A stretch of DNA of 12,105 nucleotides from assembly GCA_018400255.1 (NCBI GenBank), contig JAGYMO010000344.1, positions 1 to 12,105 on the forward strand, read 5' to 3'. Position numbers and translations under genes: made by a program. The DNA is from Deltaproteobacteria bacterium (GTDB lineage: Bacteria; Desulfobacterota; DSM-4660; Desulfatiglandales; B25-G16). The notes beneath the pieces were generated by a model. The model was not told the DNA's origin. It did no database searches and saw only the letters and a list, made by a program, of their open reading frames with translations. This document shows positions 7,355 to 12,105 of this stretch, in pieces. Numbering within the stretch: the first letter of the stretch is position 1; each line of letters opens with the position of its first letter.

Positions 7355-8287
7355 TTAGACCTTATTGCCAAATTTTTTCCCTTGCCACGAGTTCCTGTTT
7401 ACAAAAAGCCTTTTGATAAGTGAAAGCGTCTCATTCTTTCTTATTGACCATTCAGGAGCCACTAATTCATCCGGGTGAGGGTCTCCAGTGAGTCTCTGTA
7501 TGACCATACCAGGGGGAAGTAGTTCTAGAAAATCGCATACAAGGTTTGCATATTCCTCCTGTTCAAGGCATCTATACTTTCCTTCCGTATACAAATTTTC
7601 CATCCTTGTGCCTTTTACAACATATAAAAGGTGTATTTTAATTCCATCAAGTTCCATATTGGCTACGGCCTTGGCTGTCTCTAATATATCAGCCCTGTCC
7701 TCAAAGGGTAGGCCAATTATTACATGCGCACAAATTTTTATCCCCCTTCCCTTAGTTAATTCTACAGCCTTAATAAAACATTCGGCATCATGCCCTCTGT
7801 TAATAAATTTAAGGGTTTTATCATGGATGGACTGAAGTCCATACTCAAGCCAGACTAGCTTAGTTTTTGCATAATGCTCGAGAAGTGAAAGTATTGCTTC
7901 ATATACGCAATCCGGCCTGGTACCTATAGAAAGACCGACAATATCTTCTATCGCCATAGCTTCTTCATATAAGCCTTTCAACTTTTCGTAAGGCCCATAG
8001 GTATTTGAAAAAGACTGAAAGTAGGCAATAAATTTTTTAGCCTTATATCTTCGTCGTAAAAAATCCTTGCCGTTGTTGATCTGCTCAGTGATAGTAAATC
8101 CTTCCTTAAAGGAACCTGTACCTGAACCTTTTGAATTACAATATATACAACCACCAGTTGAAATAGAGCCATCTCTGTTTGGGCACGTTAGCCCGGCATC
8201 CAGGGCTATCTTCTGAATCCTGCAGCCAAATAGTTCCCTAAGGTATGTATTTAGATCATAGTATCGATTTCCCATGTAACTATACAT
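7355..8287 (-). CDS. yhcC: YhcC-family (TIGR01212) radical SAM protein
   Basis: This 310-residue radical SAM enzyme has the family's diagnostic start, LDAGLTCPNRDGS, followed by GGCIYCN. The cysteines are C35, C47 and C50, a Cx11Cx2C arrangement for the [4Fe-4S]-SAM cluster, as in E. coli YhcC. Further conserved parts are GTRPDC (122-127), WLEYGLQS (146-153), HVIIGLPFED (188-197) and KIHLLYVVKGT (217-227). Together they make a TIM-barrel-like core. The substrate is not established for this family. The length is normal and the gene looks intact. The ATG at 8287 has no clear Shine-Dalgarno. An ATG four codons later (8275) gives MGNRYYDLNTYL and matches typical family starts equally well. It lies 185 bp downstream of recN on the same strand and may be co-transcribed. 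Confidence 0.92.
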   Translation of the reverse strand: MYSYMGNRYYDLNTYLRELFGCRIQKIALDAGLTCPNRDGSISTGGCIYCNSKGSGTGSFKEGFTITEQINNGKDFLRRRYKAKKFIAYFQSFSNTYGPYEKLKGLYEEAMAIEDIVGLSIGTRPDCVYEAILSLLEHYAKTKLVWLEYGLQSIHDKTLKFINRGHDAECFIKAVELTKGRGIKICAHVIIGLPFEDRADILETAKAVANMELDGIKIHLLYVVKGTRMENLYTEGKYRCLEQEEYANLVCDFLELLPPGMVIQRLTGDPHPDELVAPEWSIRKNETLSLIKRLFVNRNSWQGKKFGNKV

Positions 8288-8472
8288 GTAATATTTATTA
8301 ATATAGTATCGAAATAATTATTGGCATGCGTATAACTTTATTGGCAGGTAAAATGTATGAAACCTCGTTGGTTTGCCTTTCTTTCAGTATTTTTCTCTTT
8401 TAATAATACCATAAATTTTAGCGGCCTCCGTATGAACTCCCATATTAAAATATGCTCAAGGGAAAATTATCC

Positions 8473-10167
8473 TTAGCCATACAACATCTCCCTTGCGTGG
8501 GAAAGGGTCTTTTCCGATATCTTCTTGCCGCCTAAAAGCCTGGCTATTTCATTAACCCTGTCTTCCTTTTCCAGCAATGATATATGAGTCTTTGTCCTGC
8601 TCTTGGTAACCATTTTCTTAACCAAAAAATGTGTCTTTCCAAACGCAGCTATCTGGGGAAGATGTGTAATGCATAATATCTGGTGATAGCTTGAAAGTGC
8701 TTTCAACTTTTCGCCCACAACCGTAGCAATGCTACCACCAATACCAGCATCTATCTCATCAAAAATTAATGTCTCAACAGAACCCGATTGAGCCATCATG
8801 GTCTTCAGGGCAAGCATTATTCTTGACAGCTCTCCGCCTGATGCAATTTTCGCTAATGGCCTAAGATCCTCACCTACGTTAGGGGATATCATAAATTCCA
8901 ATGTATCGATGCCATCAGCCGAAATACTTGTGCTTAAACCATCTTCTTTAGATGAAGTCCTTTCAAGATCAGTAGGGTCAAACTGTATCTTAAATACTGT
9001 TCCCGCCATGCCTAGTTTATTTAACTCTTCTTCAACTTTTTTTTCAAATATTTCCGCCGTATTGTGTCTTTTCTCAGATAGCTCTAATGCCATCTTCAAC
9101 CAGTCTTTCTCCCTCTGCCCAAGCCTTTTCTCGAAACCTTCAAGCTCTATTTTCCCGCTAACAATCTGATCACCTTCTTTTGAAAGTACCTCCCTTAAAG
9201 ATAATATATCCTCTATAGATTGACCATATTTCCTCTTTAATTTTTTTATTAAATGAAATCTATCATCTATCTCCTCCAATCTCTTAGGATCAACCTTAAG
9301 TCCAGAAAAAAAATCTCTTAGGCCTAAGGCCAAATCTTCTAACTGAAGCTGGGCATCTTCTAATTGCTTTTTATGTCCCTCTAAGCCTGGGTCAAGGCTC
9401 ACCAGCTGTTCCAGATCTTTCATTAAGGAACTCAAGACAGCCAATACAGACTCATCCTTTGCATATAACGTCTGATATCCTTTATAAGCTAAATCTATCA
9501 ACTTCTCCGCATTGGCAAGCTTTTTTCTTTCAGTCTCAAGCTCTATGTCCTCTCCTTTTGTAAGTCTCGCCTCATCAATTTCATGTATCTGAAATTCAAT
9601 AAGCTCCCTTTTCCCCTCTTCCTCCTTCAAATGAGATCTGAGTTTAGTTATTTTCTCCCTCAAGTCACAACATTCCCTATAGACCCCGTTAACCATTAGC
9701 CTTTCCTCGGCTAAATCTCCAAAATCATCTAATATAAACAAATGATTATCCGGCCTTAAAAGCAACTGATGTTCATTTTGTCCTGAGATACTTATAAGAT
9801 CGGGGCCTAATTTTGATACCATTTGTAATGTAGCCAGGGAACCGTTTATCCAAACCCTGCTAGTACCTGACTTTGCGACAACCCTCTTAATTAACATCTC
9901 CCCATCGAAAGCGATACCCATCTCAGTAAAATACTGTAAAAAGGCAGGTTCCTTCGGCAGATGAAACAATGCTTCAACAGTTGCTTTTTCAGCACCTGTT
10001 CGAATAAGATCTGGAGATGCTTTGCCCCCTAAAATCAAATTAACGGCATTTATAAGTATAGATTTCCCTGCACCTGTCTCTCCAGAGAGAACATTTAGGC
10101 CCTCTAAAAAATTTACCGATAGGGATTCGATAATTGCGAAATCAGTTATATTTAGCTGAACTAACAT
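8473..10167 (-). CDS. recN: DNA repair protein RecN
   Basis: This 564-residue SMC-like ATPase acts in recombinational repair of double-strand breaks in the cytoplasm/nucleoid. Walker A is GETGAGKS (29-36) and the GTSRVWINGS segment is at 101-110. GQNEHQ is at 129-134. A central coiled-coil region (about 160-380) is shorter than in true SMC proteins, as usual for RecN. The ABC signature is SGGELSR (443-449), Walker B is TLIFDEIDAG (D470, E471), and the switch His is in THLPQIA (H502). All catalytic elements are present and the length is normal. ATG 10167 is preceded by AGGGA about 7 nt upstream. I could not recognise a LexA box in the 153-bp gap before it, so SOS control is neither shown nor excluded. 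Confidence 0.97.
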   Translation of the reverse strand: MLVQLNITDFAIIESLSVNFLEGLNVLSGETGAGKSILINAVNLILGGKASPDLIRTGAEKATVEALFHLPKEPAFLQYFTEMGIAFDGEMLIKRVVAKSGTSRVWINGSLATLQMVSKLGPDLISISGQNEHQLLLRPDNHLFILDDFGDLAEERLMVNGVYRECCDLREKITKLRSHLKEEEGKRELIEFQIHEIDEARLTKGEDIELETERKKLANAEKLIDLAYKGYQTLYAKDESVLAVLSSLMKDLEQLVSLDPGLEGHKKQLEDAQLQLEDLALGLRDFFSGLKVDPKRLEEIDDRFHLIKKLKRKYGQSIEDILSLREVLSKEGDQIVSGKIELEGFEKRLGQREKDWLKMALELSEKRHNTAEIFEKKVEEELNKLGMAGTVFKIQFDPTDLERTSSKEDGLSTSISADGIDTLEFMISPNVGEDLRPLAKIASGGELSRIMLALKTMMAQSGSVETLIFDEIDAGIGGSIATVVGEKLKALSSYHQILCITHLPQIAAFGKTHFLVKKMVTKSRTKTHISLLEKEDRVNEIARLLGGKKISEKTLSHAREMLYG

Positions 10168-10180
10168 AAAATCATCCCTG

Positions 10181-10216
10181 CTACCGTATTACCCTTGTGC
10201 ACCTAATAACTGTCAA
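10181..10216 (-). promoter_or_regulatory. Candidate sigma-70 promoter for recN
   Basis: On the minus strand a perfect -35 TTGACA (10216-10211) is followed, after 17 bp, by GGTAAT (10193-10188), which matches the last four bases of the -10 consensus. Transcription would begin near 10181, leaving a very short leader that just includes the AGGGA ribosome-binding site (10179-10175). If real, recN need not depend on read-through from the nucleotidyltransferase gene. Confidence 0.42.
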
Positions 10217-10320
10217 GCGCTAAACACCTTTTAAGAAAAGCGTTCAAAAATAGTGCCTCCCAAAGTCAATTTCTCAATTTTCGTGATCATTGAAACCTTT
10301 CTCAAAATCATCGGTGAAAC

Positions 10321-11130
10321 TCAACGTTTTTTCATCTCTCTATAAAATTTCTGTGCCGTAATTAAATCCTCTTCAGTGTCTATACCCATTACCTCATTTG
10401 CACTTTCAACCATATTAAATCCTATATTTAGCCCATCATCCGCCATCAATTGGATCAGATCTGTAATGAAATATTCTTCTATAAGAGTTCTCTGTCCATC
10501 CCTTAATTTTTCTACATAATGGGGCATAGTCTCTAATGTGGGCAAATATTTCATCAGGGCTGATTTCTCCACTGCATAAATTCCAGAATTGCAAATTGTT
10601 AACTGGTTTTGCCTTTCTATAGGGTACTCTCTCCAATACCTCCACTCAATAATGCCTTTTACAGACCCGTCTGTTATATCCAAAAGCCCATACTGGGCCT
10701 TATTTAACGGCTTAAATCCCAAAACAACAATGTGGTTCTCACCAAGCCCTTTGACAAGTTTTTCGTATGTCTCCCTTTGAACAAGTGGAACATCCCCCAT
10801 AGTTATGATGCAATAGTCCGAAGCAAGATTCTTAAAAAATTCCAGCGCAGATATAAGCGCCCCCCCTGTTCCGTTAGCCGCTGGTTGCTCATAGTAAAAA
10901 ATATTACTAGAAGACGTAGCAGCGATTACCTCATCCTTTCTGTAATTTACCACTATGGCCTTTGGTCCCTCTGGGAGATTTCTTATAACCTCTGAAATAA
11001 CTAAATTTTTACCCTTATAAAGGTCCCCTCCAACTGTCAAAGGCAGCAAGGTTTTATTGCCTTTATAATTCTTCATTCTGCTCCCATAGCCTGCAGCCAA
11101 AATAATAGAGGCTATAGCTTTTTTTCTCAT
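10321..11130 (-). CDS. GlmU-like single-domain sugar-phosphate nucleotidyltransferase
   Basis: This 269-residue NTP-transferase has the Rossmann-like signature LAAGYGSRM (11-19), with K26 in the following NKTLLPL. EQPAANGTGGAL (81-92) resembles the EQ...GT-A segment of GlmU. MGDVP (111-115) carries metal ligand D113, and ICNSGIY (179-185) and EEYFITD (218-224) follow. NEVMGIDTEEDL (245-256) is equivalent to the GlmU VxGVNN segment, with Asp in place of Asn. The C-terminal left-handed beta-helix acetyltransferase domain of full GlmU is absent, so the protein only transfers a nucleotide. The sugar-phosphate and NTP are not fixed by sequence. I chose ATG 11130, because an in-frame TTG at 11139 would add only three residues and TTTTGGA then serves as ribosome-binding site. 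It is first in a same-strand series with recN and the YhcC gene. Confidence 0.85.
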   Translation of the reverse strand: MRKKAIASIILAAGYGSRMKNYKGNKTLLPLTVGGDLYKGKNLVISEVIRNLPEGPKAIVVNYRKDEVIAATSSSNIFYYEQPAANGTGGALISALEFFKNLASDYCIITMGDVPLVQRETYEKLVKGLGENHIVVLGFKPLNKAQYGLLDITDGSVKGIIEWRYWREYPIERQNQLTICNSGIYAVEKSALMKYLPTLETMPHYVEKLRDGQRTLIEEYFITDLIQLMADDGLNIGFNMVESANEVMGIDTEEDLITAQKFYREMKKR

Positions 11131-11396
11131 TTTTTCCAAAATATTAAATAGTTATATATAACGAATAGAATTCCATTAAACTCATACATATTTACTTTAC
11201 ATAATTCATTCTACCACGGGAAGATTATGATATTCATTACATTTCTAATAGATGAAAAATCCCTATGCCGAGGCAAAGAACGTTAGAAGCTTTTAAAATT
11301 TTTAAAGAATACAATAATAACATCTACTTTGAAAATGATACATCAGAATAGCATAATCTATGAAAATATTAATAAAAAAATACATGACAAAGGGTT

Positions 11397-11432
11397 AAAA
11401 AAAACAGCCTCAGGTAAAACCCGAGGCTGTTT
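11397..11432 (-). terminator. Strong intrinsic terminator, minus strand
   Basis: AAACAGCCTC (11402-11411) pairs perfectly with GAGGCTGTTT (11423-11432), a 10-bp stem, with a further GGT/ACC pairing possible inside the loop. On the minus strand the hairpin is followed by a run of eight U (11404-11397). This is a textbook rho-independent terminator for leftward transcription. On the plus strand only three T follow, so it works mainly leftward. No annotated gene ends here, which makes it the end of an otherwise invisible transcript. Confidence 0.85.
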
Positions 11433-11533
11433 AAAATATCCAGGATACCGTTACTATGATAAGTGTTTCTCTTTTCTCCATATTACTACATGGGAAAAAC
11501 TTTTTACAATTACGTATCGAATATCCCAGATAT
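11397..11533 (-). ncRNA. Putative sigma-54-dependent small RNA, about 135 nt
   Basis: This is defined only by its borders: a near-consensus sigma-54 promoter whose start would fall at about 11533, and a strong intrinsic terminator ending at about 11397. There is no known RNA family signature that I recognise. The 3' hairpin plus U-run resembles the Hfq-binding end of many bacterial small RNAs. A 16-codon open frame (11481-11431) lies inside but has no ribosome-binding site, so a regulatory RNA is likelier than a peptide mRNA. Such RNAs often respond to nitrogen, carbon or envelope signals through a sigma-54 activator. Which signal applies here is unknown. Confidence 0.5.
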
Positions 11534-11543
11534 AACTTATTTT

Positions 11544-11559
11544 TGCAACTACTGTGCCA
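11544..11559 (-). promoter_or_regulatory. Sigma-54 (RpoN) promoter
   Basis: Read on the minus strand, TGGCACAGTAGTTGCA matches the sigma-54 consensus TGGCACG-N4-TTGCW at every position but one (A for G at position 7). GG at -24 and GC at -12 have the required 10-bp separation. The predicted start is near 11533. Upstream DNA is very AT-rich, fitting the bending needed for an enhancer-binding activator. The nearest transcription end is the terminator at 11397. Confidence 0.75.
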
Positions 11560-11683
11560 GCTAAATTATAATCTATTATAAATATATTACTATAAAATTA
11601 TATCAATTATAGAAAATATATATATACAATGTTTTTTAATTAACACATCTCAATGTGAAAATCAAACACAATCTGTAATTTTT

Positions 11684-11713
11684 TTAATAAAATATTTTCC
11701 AGTCAAATGTCAA
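11684..11713 (-). promoter_or_regulatory. Weak second promoter candidate, sigma-70 type
   Basis: On the minus strand TTGACA (11713-11708) is followed after 18 bp by TATTAA (11689-11684). If used, it would produce a longer version of the small RNA ending at the same terminator. The AT-rich background makes chance matches likely. Confidence 0.2.
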
Positions 11714-11846
11714 GTTAGTTGACTCTTTTAGTAGATACATGATAAAAAATCCTAATATGCTGCTTTTTATTTAGGGCCAAAAAACCGGGCCTATACTTTT
11801 ATTATTTTTTAGTCATGCCATGCGAAACAAATAGGTATCTTAAGTC

Positions 11847-12047
11847 TGATGGTTTTGTAAAAAGTCATTTTACTCGCTCATGATGCCCATTTTGGGATTC
11901 ATGACATACTTTGCTAAATTCCAGAAACTCGGCCTAAAGGCCTCAAACAATTTGCCCCGCTTCAGCGGGATTAACGCTCGGCATTTCATGAATCTATTTT
12001 CAAAAGCGGCCAAAATCGCTCGTAAAAGACTGTTTACGATGGTGTCA
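11847..12047. repeat. Imperfect palindromic, MITE-like element
   Basis: The left end (from TGATGG at 11847) and the reverse complement of the right end (from TGACACC, 12047) align. GTAAAAAGTCATTTTACTCGC matches GTAAACAGTCTTTTACGAGCG with few differences, and GATTCATGA recurs further in on each arm. Two internal hairpins lie between the arms: GGCCT-AA-AGGCC (11931-11942) and CCCGC-TTCA-GCGGG (11956-11969). No transposase is encoded. The size, terminal inverted repeats and GC content above the flanks fit a small non-autonomous mobile element or a dispersed intergenic repeat. Target-site duplication could not be established. Confidence 0.5.
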
Positions 12048-12065
12048 AGACTGGCATGTGGAGCC

Positions 12066-12083
12066 CCACGGGCAAGCCCGTGG
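12066..12083. repeat. Perfect 8-bp hairpin
   Basis: CCACGGGC (12066-12073) and GCCCGTGG (12076-12083) form a perfect GC-rich stem around an AA loop. No T-run follows on either strand, so it is not a standard terminator. It lies just outside the palindromic element and may be part of another dispersed repeat cut by the window edge. Confidence 0.5.
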
Positions 12084-12105
12084 CACCACTTGGTTTCGCC
12101 GATTC

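Larger units (their letters stand above)
11131..12105. other. Long intergenic region with sRNA-like unit and palindromic element
   Basis: Nearly 1 kb contains no convincing protein gene. Positions 11140-11396 are very AT-rich with nothing recognisable beyond leader sequence for the nucleotidyltransferase. Positions 11397-11560 hold a minus-strand sigma-54 promoter and terminator. Positions 11560-11830 are again extremely AT-rich, with inverted repeats at 11644-11657 and 11709-11723. From 11847 onward there is a more GC-rich, imperfectly palindromic element, followed by a separate hairpin near the right edge. Confidence 0.7.

Noticed and set aside
8357..8476. 39-codon plus-strand frame with a hydrophobic start (MKPRWFAFLSVFF) and an AGGT 7 nt upstream
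   Set aside because: It overlaps the end of recN, has no recognisable family, and its composition matches intergenic DNA. It cannot be supported without conservation.
11329..11535. 68-codon plus-strand frame
   Set aside because: It reads straight through the strong terminator hairpin and the sigma-54 transcript region, and has no motif or ribosome-binding site.
11773..11794. Hairpin TAGGGCC...GGGCCTA followed by a T-rich stretch, as a terminator
   Set aside because: The stem has a central G-G mismatch and only 4+2 pairs, and no gene leads into it.

Overview
The window is an AT-rich bacterial chromosome segment with moderately dense genes on both strands. I infer a Desulfobacterota (deltaproteobacterial) or related anaerobe. 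The reasons are a PAS/GAF histidine kinase whose N-terminus (MAKKPTYKELEQKV) is of a style common in that group, and a near-consensus sigma-54 promoter. No rRNA, tRNA or CRISPR was found, so the taxonomy is inference only.

Layout. Positions 1-1227 (minus) hold most of an MFS transporter that runs off the left edge. A divergent 239-bp gap follows. Next comes a plus-strand pair, a HAD-family phosphatase (1467-2141) overlapped by a HypE-like AIR-synthase-family protein (about 2116-3150). They meet tail-to-tail, with a 3-bp gap, a minus-strand cytoplasmic hybrid-sensor-type histidine kinase (3154-5082) with an unusual Cys cluster in its ATPase domain. Positions 5083-5988 are non-coding and carry the kinase promoter, a GC-rich island of foreign composition, alternative hairpins, and a promoter with two palindromes ahead of a DUF2130 coiled-coil protein (5989-7254). 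Three minus-strand genes follow, listed here in transcription order: a GlmU-like nucleotidyltransferase (10321-11130), recN (8473-10167) and a YhcC-family radical SAM protein (7355-8287). They are separated by 150-190 bp, so they may be one transcript or several. Positions 11131-12105 have no convincing protein gene.

The most interesting part is that last stretch. On the minus strand, a near-perfect sigma-54 promoter (11544-11559) lies about 135 nt upstream of a strong intrinsic terminator (11397-11432), with no ordinary gene between them. This is the architecture of a sigma-54-dependent small RNA or micro-peptide transcript. To its right is a roughly 200-bp imperfect palindromic, MITE-like element (11847-12047), and then a separate perfect hairpin.

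Apart from recN (DNA double-strand-break repair) and the housekeeping-like YhcC protein, the functions are assigned at family level. The HAD/HypE-like pair is probably translationally coupled and does not look like true hydrogenase maturation, because the C-terminal cysteine of HypE is absent.
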